Below, piece after piece: positions 19,115 through 27,776 of a DNA stretch of 64,000 nucleotides (the first letter of the stretch is position 1; each line of letters opens with the position of its first letter). The position numbers and the translations under genes were made by a program. The notes under the pieces are model-generated. The model was given only the letters and a program-made list of their open reading frames with translations, was not told the DNA's origin and made no database searches. The stretch comes from Methanosarcina horonobensis HB-1 = JCM 15518 (GTDB taxonomy: Archaea; Halobacteriota; Methanosarcinia; Methanosarcinales; Methanosarcinaceae). The stretch lies in assembly GCF_000970285.1 (NCBI RefSeq), contig NZ_CP009516.1:1901036-1965035 (forward strand). Direction: 5' to 3'.

Positions 19115-19897
19115 ATAAAAATAGCAATTACCGGAAAAGGCGGCGTTGGAAAGACTACTCTCTCAGGCACTCTGGCAAGATTGCTTGCAAGGGACGGATA
19201 CGAAGTCCTGGCAATAGATGCAGACCCGGATATGAACCTCGCATCTTCTCTGGGGATAGAAAAACCCCCAAAACCTCTTGCTGATTTCAAGGACCTTATC
19301 CAGGAAAGGGCAGGTGCCGAAGGCGGGGCTTTTATATATAACCCGAAAGTGGACGACATTGCAGGCAAATACGGAGTGATCGGGCCCGATGGAGTAAGGA
19401 TGCTTGTCATGGGCACTGTGGATAAAGGAGGAAGCGGGTGCATGTGCCCGGCTTCAGCCTTCCTCAGGGCTCTTCTCAGACACCTGATGCTTAAGGAAAA
19501 GAGTGCGGTCATTTTGGATATGGAAGCCGGAATAGAACATCTGGGAAGAGGCACCACACGCGGGATGGACCTTATGGTCGTGGTGGTTGAGCCGGGAGCC
19601 AGGTCCCTTGAAACAGCCGAGAGGATAAAAAAACTCTCTTCCGAAATAGGGATAAAACATATTGCTGCCGTAATTAACAAAGGAGGCGCCGGGAAAGTAA
19701 ATGACAGGCTTGAGGAGCTTGGCATTCCCGTGCTTGGAGAAATTCCCTTTGACGAGCAATTGATGCAGGCTGACCTGGAAAAAAGAGCCCCTATTGATGC
19801 AGGCGGCGAGGCTGTTAATGCAATAGTGAAAATTAAAGAAAAACTTATGGAAACCGTTGAAGATATCAGGAAAGAAAACGAGAAGAGTAAGAAGTGA
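19115..19897 (+). CDS. CooC-like nickel-insertion ATPase (deviant Walker P-loop), AUA or AUU start
   Basis: 260 aa if read from ATA at 19115, giving the family-typical start MKIAITGKGGVGKTT. The deviant Walker A GKGGVGKTT, the IDADPDMNLA switch and a CxC motif (GCMCPASAF near 108-116) are typical of CooC, the ATPase that matures the Ni centre of CO dehydrogenase/acetyl-CoA synthase. The first ATG/GTG/TTG in frame is TTG at 19181, after the P-loop, and the frame is closed by TGA at 19085. Translation therefore needs a rare start, ATA 19115 (AGGGGG about 7 bases upstream) or ATT 19109. No CODH genes are in the window. Confidence 0.85.
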   Translation: MKIAITGKGGVGKTTLSGTLARLLARDGYEVLAIDADPDMNLASSLGIEKPPKPLADFKDLIQERAGAEGGAFIYNPKVDDIAGKYGVIGPDGVRMLVMGTVDKGGSGCMCPASAFLRALLRHLMLKEKSAVILDMEAGIEHLGRGTTRGMDLMVVVVEPGARSLETAERIKKLSSEIGIKHIAAVINKGGAGKVNDRLEELGIPVLGEIPFDEQLMQADLEKRAPIDAGGEAVNAIVKIKEKLMETVEDIRKENEKSKK

Positions 19898-20011
19898 GGG
19901 CCGGAAAACAACAGTGAACTCTGGGTTAAAAGTCCAAATTAAACCGCTGCAATTCCATAGCATCTTTTCAAAAAAGGGTTGAAGAAGATCTTCGCGAAGG
20001 CTGCGAAGTGA

Positions 20012-21868
20012 TCACTCCTTCTTCATACTTTTTAGGATAATTCCCATCGTTCCAAGTGTACCGAGTACAAGTCCCATACCCAAAAGAGCATTCTTATTCT
20101 TGTCGGACTCGGGCTCTTTAGACTCATTTCCTTCCTGGTCTTCCGGGATATCTCCAGCAGCTCTACTCTCGGCAGTGATTGTCTCTTCTTCCTGCAGAGA
20201 TGTCCCTGAAATTGCAAAGAAGCTGTATCCGGAGACTTCAGAAGTGTAATAGAGGTATTCGTCATCTTCTCCTGTCAGCTCTGTTTTCAGTGAAGTCCAG
20301 TTTCCATTCTTCTCGTCATGCTCATCCTCATCCACATACCAGTTCAGGGTAATCGAGTCACGGTCTACATTCTTGTCCAGGACCCAGGCCTTTTCAACCT
20401 TGAAGTCCAGAGTAGGGTGATCAATGTTTTTCGGAGTTGCATATCCTACATTTCCGACCCAGACATTGAAGGATTTATAAATTTCTCCTTCCGGGAGTCC
20501 AGGAACAAGGGCAGACTTGTTCTTCAACTGCTCAACAATAGTTGTTATCTTGCCAGCGTTCTTGATTGCGTCAAAGTCCACCGACACAACACAGGTTGCA
20601 TTGTTTTGGAACTCGAACTTTACATCTTTGCCGTTAGGGATGAAGAGCTGGGAAAGTTCCTTTACCTCAACATTTCTGGCAAGTTCTGGAGATCCACCTC
20701 CACCACTGCCTCCGGATGAACTTCCCGAACTCCTGTGAGAGCTTCCTCCTGAGCTGCCGGAGCTTCCCGAGTTTCCTTCATCCGTAACTTCTTCGGTTTC
20801 ATTTCCGGACTCGGAGGTTACATCAGTTGAGTTATCTGCTGGGATAACATCTGCTGTATTATTATCTTCTGAAGCAGTACTGTTATCATCTAGGATCACT
20901 TCATCAGTGCTGTTGTCCTCTGTGGGTTCTTCCGGTTCAGGAGGTGGTGTGACTTCAGGTTCTTCTTCCTGTTTTGCAAGAGGCAGATGGTCGATTGCGA
21001 CATCACTTATCTGATACGGTTCTTCAGCAAACCCGTCTCCGTTAGTATCCAGGTGAGTATCTGAGAAGCCATTTCCCGCAGGTGTGGACCAGTAATTGCC
21101 CCCTATGTATTGACCCCCTATGATATTCTTATCTGCGTTCTTTGCAACATTTAGAGTGCAGAAAGCCTCATCATCTATCTGCAGGTTGATATCGTTGTAA
21201 AAGTAGTTGTTGTAAATCAAAGCAGAGTCATCAATAAGATGGATTCCGATGCTGCAGTTTTTGAATGTGTTTCCAGTAACTACGTGGCTACCGCCTCCCC
21301 ATGAGAATAGAACTCCTACATTACAGTTTAAGAATGTGTTTCCAATGATTGTATTATTATAGCTGTCATAAGTGCTTACACCTGATGGACTTCCCGTAAA
21401 GAGGTTGTTCATTACTATCTGATTTCCATACAGGTAGCTGCTACCCATACTTACGCCACAGCCCTCAAACCGGTTGTTTCTTACTGTACAGGCAGTTCCT
21501 GCCTTTTCAAAATCGACTCCTTTTGTAATCGTAAACCCTTCAACAGTCGAAGGTGCGTATAACCAAAATCCCCCAATAGATGGATAAGATGTACCGGCTC
21601 CTTTTATTGTCACAGATACCTCTACAGGGATCCGTTCATCAGTCGGATAGGTCCCAGGCTGCACTATTATAGTATCCCCGTCAACAGCATCATTCAGGGC
21701 TGCCTGGATTGTCGTGTAGTTTCCAGGTCCGTTATCATCTACTGTAAATGTTGTAGCTGCTGCACTTCCAGTGAGGGCCTGGAGAGCCAGAGTTACCGTA
21801 AATAATACTGATAATATCCTTTTTGTCAGAATAACCACCCTACGTTTTTTAATCCTGTTATTCAACAC
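20012..21868 (-). CDS. Surface beta-helix protein with PGF-pre-PGF domain
   Basis: 618 aa from GTG 21868 (later in-frame starts near residue 11 are possible). A signal peptide is followed by VDDNGPGNYTTIQAALNDAVDGDTIIVQPGTY, the usual opening of a NosD-like beta-helix that runs to about 290. A Pro/Glu/Asp/Thr-rich and then Ser/Gly-rich linker follows (SSGSSGGSSHRSSG). Next comes the PGF-pre-PGF domain common in Methanosarcina surface proteins (VKFEFQNNATCVVSVDFDA through YYTSEVSGYSFFAISG). A transmembrane helix (LLGMGLVLGTLGTMGIIL) and a short basic tail end the protein. It is likely anchored in the membrane and exposed at the cell surface. Convergent with the CooC-like gene. Confidence 0.8.
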   Translation of the reverse strand: MLNNRIKKRRVVILTKRILSVLFTVTLALQALTGSAAATTFTVDDNGPGNYTTIQAALNDAVDGDTIIVQPGTYPTDERIPVEVSVTIKGAGTSYPSIGGFWLYAPSTVEGFTITKGVDFEKAGTACTVRNNRFEGCGVSMGSSYLYGNQIVMNNLFTGSPSGVSTYDSYNNTIIGNTFLNCNVGVLFSWGGGSHVVTGNTFKNCSIGIHLIDDSALIYNNYFYNDINLQIDDEAFCTLNVAKNADKNIIGGQYIGGNYWSTPAGNGFSDTHLDTNGDGFAEEPYQISDVAIDHLPLAKQEEEPEVTPPPEPEEPTEDNSTDEVILDDNSTASEDNNTADVIPADNSTDVTSESGNETEEVTDEGNSGSSGSSGGSSHRSSGSSSGGSGGGGSPELARNVEVKELSQLFIPNGKDVKFEFQNNATCVVSVDFDAIKNAGKITTIVEQLKNKSALVPGLPEGEIYKSFNVWVGNVGYATPKNIDHPTLDFKVEKAWVLDKNVDRDSITLNWYVDEDEHDEKNGNWTSLKTELTGEDDEYLYYTSEVSGYSFFAISGTSLQEEETITAESRAAGDIPEDQEGNESKEPESDKNKNALLGMGLVLGTLGTMGIILKSMKKE

Positions 21869-21946
21869 ATCATATAAGGTTTATTTTTATTTTTTTCCTC
21901 CTGATAAGCAGCTAATCCAATTCTTGGTAACGACACTTCTTGCAGT

Positions 21947-22423
21947 GTGATCCATACATTACCAACCTCAGTTTTTTATGATTCGACTTTCCTTAAAATA
22001 CTGCCTCCTCAAACCCTCAACCGTGGAGCACCCACATTCTCAGACTCCAGAGGAGGACCCTCAATTTTGTCTCGAATCATCAGCGATCTACAAAAGAAAG
22101 AAGTTTTCAAAGCTATTCCTGCCCAGCTGACAATCGGCGAAACGACAGTCACTGCATCGAAGATCTGGTCAAACCAGAAACTTACGTCTTATCCTGCTGT
22201 CACTCTCAACATTTCTCAGGACGGCATCCCTGCCTTGCAGATGTCATGGACGGTGTTCCTGTACTACCAGGCAATCCTGACCCTCACCGAAACTACTCAG
22301 GGCATTCCAGGTGTGATCCTGGCAGAAGCTCTTGCAGGTCAGATCGTTTCTGCAGTTGAGACCTGGATAGATCTTCTGGCAGAAAATGTCCTGATCTTCT
22401 ATTATAGAAGTAGTAACCCATAA
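21947..22423 (+). pseudogene. Uncharacterised gene, probably frameshifted
   Basis: A 158-codon frame whose central part (LSRIISDLQKKEVFKAIPAQLTIGETTVTASKIW, then PAVTLNISQDG) reads like real protein. The end (ALQMSWTVFLYYQAILTLTETTQ) looks disturbed. Just past the stop, another frame gives PIRMFNLSSHELDVHAVHIRK followed by a stop at about 22509. This suggests the original gene continued and was broken by a frameshift. I do not recognise the family. A short alpha/beta protein of viral or plasmid origin is possible. It has no neighbours that explain it. Confidence 0.4.
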
Positions 22424-22874
22424 TCTCGCTTTGTCCACGCAGCCCGATCCGAATGTTCAATCTGAGCAGCCACGAGCTGGACGTCCATGCGGTTCATATT
22501 CGTAAATAATTTCCCGGGTGAAGTCTTCTCGATGACTCTTGCAACCGTGTTCAACTGCATCATATATTTCAGGACACGGGCAATTCTCAAGCCTTCCGCA
22601 AAAAGAAAACTTTTAAAAAATAGTATAAGTTCCGGTTTGTTTCCAGATAGCCTAGTTCGAGAATTCTTGTCTCGACCCGTTTCAAAGCGTGGTCTTCGTG
22701 ATTATGAATGCCCATGTTATCCCGAGTTAAAAGTTAACCTGTGCGAAAGGTTTTAACCTCTCACCAAGTTATGTGAAAGTAATAGCTTTTTAACTAAGGG
22801 TTAGACTCTGAAAAACATCCTGTACTGTTTTTTAGGTCTACTATTTTTTAGATATATTCTCAGGCTCTTGATGT
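22424..22874. other. Decayed flank of the broken gene
   Basis: 22441-22509 carries the likely continuation of the broken upstream gene in a second frame. The remainder has no recognisable feature. T-runs at about 22827-22860 lie near the convergent TPR gene end. Confidence 0.35.
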
Positions 22875-23450
22875 TCAGTTAAATTTGCTGTCCGGAGAAT
22901 CTGTCAGGGTTCCACTTTTGTAAATAAGCCCGAGAAGCCTCAGCCTTTTTTCTCTGATAAGGGCATCAGTAGGGTCTATCTCCAGAGCCCTGTCATAAGC
23001 CTCCATGGCCTCTCCATACCTTCCAAGATTTTCCAGGACCGAGCCTTTCTGATACCAGGAAAAGACATCCTCGGAGTTGACCTTAAGAACCTCATCATAG
23101 CACTCTATAGCTTTTTCATAGTCCTTTAGATTACTGTAGGCAAAACCCTTGAGGCACTTTATTCCCAGATGCTCGGGTTCGATTTCAAGAGCTCTATTAT
23201 AACAGGCAAGAGCTTCTTCAGATCTCCCGAGTCTGTCCAGGACAAAACCCTTCTGGAGCCAGGCATCAAAGTACATTGGATCCAGATTTAAAGCTTCATT
23301 ATAAAGCCTGAGTTTGTCCTCATAATTGTCAGTCTTACCTGCTGCTATAAGGAACTGCCCGGGGTCCTCGGTCTCTTCGGTTTTTCCTGCCGCTTCCAGC
23401 TCCTTTTGCTCTATCTTAGCATTTTCTGTGGTATTACTTTCCTCTGCCAT
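22875..23450 (-). CDS. TPR-repeat protein
   Basis: 192 aa from the ATG at 23450, which has GAGGA upstream; the frame is open to a TTG at 23600, adding 50 residues with a weak hydrophobic segment. After an acidic N-terminus come about four tetratricopeptide repeats, for example YFDAWLQKGFVLDRLGRSEEALACYNRALEIEP and VFSWYQKGSVLENLGRYGEAMEAYDRALEIDP. TPRs scaffold protein-protein contacts. It lies downstream of the PBP4-like gene on the same strand and may share its transcript. Partner unknown. Confidence 0.8.
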   Translation of the reverse strand: MAEESNTTENAKIEQKELEAAGKTEETEDPGQFLIAAGKTDNYEDKLRLYNEALNLDPMYFDAWLQKGFVLDRLGRSEEALACYNRALEIEPEHLGIKCLKGFAYSNLKDYEKAIECYDEVLKVNSEDVFSWYQKGSVLENLGRYGEAMEAYDRALEIDPTDALIREKRLRLLGLIYKSGTLTDSPDSKFN

Positions 23451-23642
23451 TTCGGAATCCTCGGTTTCCAGCTGAAGATATATTCGGACCCCTTTCGGAA
23501 TCATCTTCCATGCCTGATTTCTAAGCATTATGCATGAAATCATGGTCAAAACTGCTATTGTGCACTTTGTTTCCAATGAGATATACTTTTTCTGATTCAA
23601 ATAAGGGCATTTTCCAGAAACGTTTTTTACACTCTTTTATAC

Positions 23643-25289
23643 TTAATTCTCCCTGTATATCGCCTCACAGACGCTTCCCAGGTCATTGCCAACCTGCTCC
23701 AGTTCCTCGATATTCTCGACAGGGACGTTATTCACATATACTGCAAAGGCTAGCCTCCGGCCCTCGGATGTTGTCATGTACCCGGCCAGGGCTTTGGAAG
23801 AAACGATAATCCTGTCATTAACGGCATCGTACTTGGCAGTTGTTCCGGTCTTCGCCTGGACTTTTCCTTTCACAGGGCTTTCAGGACTAATAGAAGTCGC
23901 AAGAGACCCATCAACCCCGAGAATCGGCAGAGCATCCAGATATACCTGTGAGTCATCCCTTGAAGACATATATTTCAGAAGGTTCACTGTATTCCTGGGC
24001 GTCATAAAATCAGCAGGAGAATTACCTCTGCCATCGGATATGGATAAAGAATTGAGGTCAAGCCCGGCTTTCTCAAGGAAGGTACGTTCTATGGTCAAGC
24101 CGTCCCAGAAGCTCCTTTTGCCTTCTTTTACCGCCATCAGAGGCAGAAGTGAATCAGCATGCATGTTCTGGCTGACCTTCAGTATCAGTTTCAGGTTCTC
24201 AGAGAAAGGAGGAGATGTCAGGAGTACTACTCTTTCCATATCCGAGTAGTCCATGCTGGGCGGCAACAAATCTGAAGGGTTATTACCTCTAACCTGGGCA
24301 TTTATTTTTACTCCCTCGCGCTCCAGGGCTTCTATTAAAAGAGAGCGGGCGAAAGAAGAAGGGTTCTCCACCCTGTAGGTCTGGACAACAGGACCATTGC
24401 CTGCAGGTATCTGCCCCGATATTTTAATCACACCCGGACCACCTGTTAATATCTCCAGTTGAGCAGCTTCATCCGGGTCAGCTGTTATAACATTCGCCTC
24501 GACCTTATAAGCTGCAGTTTTGGGACGCCAATCCACTTCTGCTTCTCTTCCCGGCTGAGAAGGTTTGACTGTAATATCGATGAGGTTGTCATTGATGACT
24601 ATCGGTGTAAGGGTGTAATCACTGGCACTATCCGGAGGGTCGATTTTATCGAAAAACCGGTCGTCGATTATAACTTCCCCTGAGACGCTTTTAATTCCTG
24701 CATCCGATACCTGTTGGGCTAGCTGGTTCAGTCCGGATAGAGGGTCAGGAGTTGTTAATACGGCGTTGCCAAGAGAGTTGGCATCTCCATGATCAAGATC
24801 GGTGTAAGCGATCTTTCCGTCCGGGGTGGTCCGGCCTCCCGTTGTGAGGTCTCCACTGGCTACCAGTATCAGGTCTCCATTCAGGTTTCCTGAAGAGTCT
24901 ACATGACCGCGGGCATATACAGGAGTCTCGAACCTATAATCAGCCCCTATCACATCAAGGGCAGCGGCTCCTGTGTAGAGTTTGGTTGTAGAGCCCGGAG
25001 AGAACATTTTTTCCGGATTCACCTGGTAAATGACTTCTCCGGTATCCAGGTCTTCTACAAGGATTCCCCACCAGGCGTGATCATATCTTGTGTTATTCAT
25101 TATTCCTGTTACGGAAGCTGGAAGAGGTTCACCTTCCAACGGGCTATCCCGGCTATTTCCTTCAGCCCCGGCAAATGATTGCGGAACCGAGATAAGGCAT
25201 ATTATTCCCAGTAATAAATAGCATACATACCTTTTAGACCTGTATCCTTTAGACTCATGTCTTTTGGACCTGAAAGCATGGGGCTTCAT
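23643..25289 (-). CDS. D-alanyl-D-alanine carboxypeptidase/endopeptidase, PBP4 (DacB, peptidase S13) family
   Basis: 548 aa from the ATG at 25289, preceded by AAAGGAG. A basic N-terminus and signal peptide (YVCYLLLGIICLISVPQSFAGA) indicate export. All three active-site motifs of penicillin-recognising serine enzymes are present. They are SxxK as S100-T-T-K103 in FSPGSTTKLYTG, SxN in KVSQNMHADS, and KTG in VQAKTGTTAKYD. The large domain inserted between SxxK and SxN, typical of PBP4, is present. In bacteria this enzyme trims peptidoglycan, but Methanosarcina is expected to have no murein. It may cleave another D-amino-acid or wall peptide, or act on foreign peptidoglycan. Probably bacterial in origin. 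TPR and PASTA genes lie on either side. Confidence 0.88.
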   Translation of the reverse strand: MKPHAFRSKRHESKGYRSKRYVCYLLLGIICLISVPQSFAGAEGNSRDSPLEGEPLPASVTGIMNNTRYDHAWWGILVEDLDTGEVIYQVNPEKMFSPGSTTKLYTGAAALDVIGADYRFETPVYARGHVDSSGNLNGDLILVASGDLTTGGRTTPDGKIAYTDLDHGDANSLGNAVLTTPDPLSGLNQLAQQVSDAGIKSVSGEVIIDDRFFDKIDPPDSASDYTLTPIVINDNLIDITVKPSQPGREAEVDWRPKTAAYKVEANVITADPDEAAQLEILTGGPGVIKISGQIPAGNGPVVQTYRVENPSSFARSLLIEALEREGVKINAQVRGNNPSDLLPPSMDYSDMERVVLLTSPPFSENLKLILKVSQNMHADSLLPLMAVKEGKRSFWDGLTIERTFLEKAGLDLNSLSISDGRGNSPADFMTPRNTVNLLKYMSSRDDSQVYLDALPILGVDGSLATSISPESPVKGKVQAKTGTTAKYDAVNDRIIVSSKALAGYMTTSEGRRLAFAVYVNNVPVENIEELEQVGNDLGSVCEAIYREN

Positions 25290-25510
25290 ATATAATCTCC
25301 TTTCGACCTTTCTATACGATACTTCATCAATGAAGCTAATAAACATGTAAGAACCAAAAATCCACAATCGGTTGAACAATTCACTAAATTATGTCAGAAG
25401 GAAAAAGACGCAGGTTCTGGGTAGAAGGGGTAAAAATGGAACAAGATAAATCTAAAGGAATAAAATTAGATGATAATTAATACAGGCAAATTGAAATGAG
25501 TAGTATGAAA

Positions 25511-25586
25511 AAGGTAAAGTGAAAAATAGGTAAATGAAATAAGTAAAGTGAAAATAAGTAAAGTGAAATAAGTAAAATGGAGTAAA
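25511..25586. repeat. Short tandem repeat upstream of the PBP4-like gene
   Basis: Five imperfect 13-17 bp units built on GTAAAGTGAAATAA start at about 25513, 25530, 25543, 25558 and 25572. They fill the gap between the end of the upstream TPR gene (25602) and the PBP4-like leader. The rest of the gap 25290-25601 shows no gene. Confidence 0.6.
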
Positions 25587-25601
25587 TATATTTTAAAGAG
25601 A

Positions 25602-26768
25602 TTATCGAGAAGTTTTCGCCTTTTCTTTACTTATTCTCGAAAGAATTTCGACCTTGATCTCAAGCGCAGGAGGAAAACCTGGTTTTAATTCGAGTGCCCT
25701 GTTACAGCTTTGCAGAGCTTCTTTCTGTCTGTCCAGTTCTGAAAGGACAAGTCCCCTGCCTGCCCAGAGCCCTGGGTCTTCCGGGGCAGCTTTAAGAGCC
25801 GTATCATATGCTGTCAGAGCCTCCTCAAACCTGCCCAACCTGGAAAACAGGTTTCCGGCAGATCTCAGGGCTTCCAGGTAATCAGGCCTAATTTTAAGGG
25901 CTGAAAGATGTGCTTCAAGGGCTTCTTCTTTCCTGTCAAGTGCTAAAAGGACCGAACCCTTTCCTGCCCATGCTTCGGCATATTCGGGATTTTTCAGGAG
26001 TATTTTTTCGTAGACTGCAAGTGATTCTTCAAGCTTTCCAAGCCTGGAAAGCACAACTCCCTTGTTATCCCATACTATTTCAAAAGCCGGTTCAAGCTCA
26101 ATTGCTCTATCGTAGGCATCTACTGCTTCTTCAAGCCGGCCCATTTCCGAGAGTACTACACCCCTGTTATACCAGACCCTGAAATCGTCAGGAACTATTT
26201 CAAGCACCTGCTCTATAAGCTGCAGGGTGGCCTCAAATCTTTTTGCTTTATAAAAAATCACGGCTTTCTGGAAGAGGGCTGTAGCATTCTTCCGGTCTTT
26301 CTCAAGCATCTCAGTACAGGCTTTAAGTTCATCGAAAAAAAGGAGAGAAGCATAAAGGTCCCTGATATCCGTAAAAAGAGGAAGGATTTCATATTTATCT
26401 TCCTGAACTGTTAAAACTGCTGTATCAGAATTATATGAAAAGGCTGCTGGTTTTTGCTGGCAGGTATTCTCCTTCTGGATTTTTTCTATTCTCCTGAGCA
26501 TTATCTCCAGATGGGACATAAGTCTGGGGGATAGAGAGAAATTCTCATCTATAGAAAGGATTGTTCTGAGATTTTTTCGGTATTTTTTGTCACTTTTGTT
26601 CCAGAGAATATCTGAAATTCGGCTGCATGCAGTAAAAAATTCTTTAAGATGAGCATGCAGGTCCACATCTCCGGAATTATTTAAATTGCCGAAACTCCCG
26701 ATTGCAGCACTGCAATGCTTCCGGAGTTCAGGAAGAATTTCACTATATTCGGAATCAAGCCTTTTCAT
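25602..26768 (-). CDS. Large TPR-repeat protein
   Basis: 388 aa. The first ~150 residues are not repeat-like and contain helical segments (LRKHCSAAIGSFGN, MSHLEIMLRRIEKIQKE). From about 155 onward at least six TPRs follow, with units such as FRVWYNRGVVLSEMGRLEEAVDAYDRAIELEP and YAEAWAGKGSVLLALDRKEEALEAHLSALKIRP. No signal peptide, so cytoplasmic. It sits between the PASTA protein and the PBP4-like gene on the same strand. A scaffold role is likely, with specific partners unknown. Confidence 0.82.
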   Translation of the reverse strand: MKRLDSEYSEILPELRKHCSAAIGSFGNLNNSGDVDLHAHLKEFFTACSRISDILWNKSDKKYRKNLRTILSIDENFSLSPRLMSHLEIMLRRIEKIQKENTCQQKPAAFSYNSDTAVLTVQEDKYEILPLFTDIRDLYASLLFFDELKACTEMLEKDRKNATALFQKAVIFYKAKRFEATLQLIEQVLEIVPDDFRVWYNRGVVLSEMGRLEEAVDAYDRAIELEPAFEIVWDNKGVVLSRLGKLEESLAVYEKILLKNPEYAEAWAGKGSVLLALDRKEEALEAHLSALKIRPDYLEALRSAGNLFSRLGRFEEALTAYDTALKAAPEDPGLWAGRGLVLSELDRQKEALQSCNRALELKPGFPPALEIKVEILSRISKEKAKTSR

Positions 26769-26885
26769 CAGTACCAGATCCTCTTATCATTACCCTTTCT
26801 TTTGCTCGTAAAGTTCTCTATCTATCTACTGTCTATGGGCTTTGATCAACCCTGCCAGACTGGAGAACAGCTTCTCTCGATCTTC

Positions 26886-27395
26886 TCAATGCCTTGAATA
26901 TGAACATAGAAGTGAATCCTGGCTCAGATCAGGTTTGAAATTCCCTTTTTTTGCCACTACCAGGTCTACTGTTGATCCTCTTTCTGCAAGCTCTCCGCCC
27001 TTTGGCTCCTGCTGGACAACGTCTCCGAAACGGACACCCCCTACAAAAACACTCTTCTCTCCAATATTACCTGCCTGCAGTCCTGCTTCTTCCAGTTTTT
27101 TAACAGCCTGTTTCAGAGGCAACCTTATAACAAAGGGCACTTCAACTTCTTTCTTCTCAAGTTCGACATCCGGCGATTCTGTATCGAGTACTTCTTGAGT
27201 GATGATCTTACTCTCTTCTCCCAGAACCTCTTCAAGAAGCTCGATAGCTCCGCTGATCCTCAAGAGCGTTTCATTCAGATTTTTTTTTCTGTTTTCAAGT
27301 TCTATAATTTTTGCCTCGATATCTTTGAGGATCTTCTGACCTGACTCGTACTCAGCCCTGAGCTCTACCAAGCGCTGTTCAAGTTGTTCTTTCAT
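26886..27395 (-). CDS. Coiled-coil protein with C-terminal PASTA domain
   Basis: 169 aa from the ATG at 27395; an ATG at 27416 is possible. Residues 1-65 form a long coiled coil (KEQLEQRLVELRAEYESGQ onward). A PASTA domain covers about 85-155: EVPFVIRLPLKQAVKKLEEAGLQ, then GDVVQQEPKGGELAERGSTVDLVVAKKG. PASTA domains in bacteria sit on penicillin-binding proteins and Ser/Thr kinases and sense wall peptides. Here there is no signal peptide or membrane segment, so the domain would be cytoplasmic, which is odd. Its nearness to a PBP4-type peptidase is suggestive but not proof of a link. Confidence 0.82.
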   Translation of the reverse strand: MKEQLEQRLVELRAEYESGQKILKDIEAKIIELENRKKNLNETLLRISGAIELLEEVLGEESKIITQEVLDTESPDVELEKKEVEVPFVIRLPLKQAVKKLEEAGLQAGNIGEKSVFVGGVRFGDVVQQEPKGGELAERGSTVDLVVAKKGNFKPDLSQDSLLCSYSRH

Positions 27396-27776
27396 GTCCT
27401 GTAAACCCCTCTTCATTGTTTATTGATATCAATCAAGCCAAAATAAGGCTATGGATTTATTTTAATTTCCTTTATGTCCAGTACTTCAAAATGAAGTAAT
27501 TTATTTTTCATTTAGCCCTTTTATTTTCCCTTTTATTTTACTCCATCTACATTTCAGTCCAATACATTTTAAGTTTTATATTTTTACTCATCAGTAAAGT
27601 AGCTTAAAAGGAGATTATGAAAGAAATGCAACTTAACGCAGACTAGAAAAAGTTCATAAAAAAGAAGTGAAAGAATTATTGTTTCTGATTTTTATTTAAC
27701 CCTTAAGCCCCCTAAACTATCCTTGAAACGCGAATTTATCGGGACTTTCAGGTAAAGATGATAAGGAGTCACTTTT
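27396..27776. other. Intergenic region between divergent genes
   Basis: No gene. T-rich stretches around 27455-27600 should hold the promoter of the minus-strand PASTA/TPR genes. The plus-strand DUF169 gene follows GATAAGGAG (27758-27766). Confidence 0.4.

Noticed and set aside
19033-19911. 292-codon minus-strand frame opposite the CooC-like gene
   Set aside because: Ser/Pro/Phe-rich antisense shadow of a clear P-loop ATPase gene.
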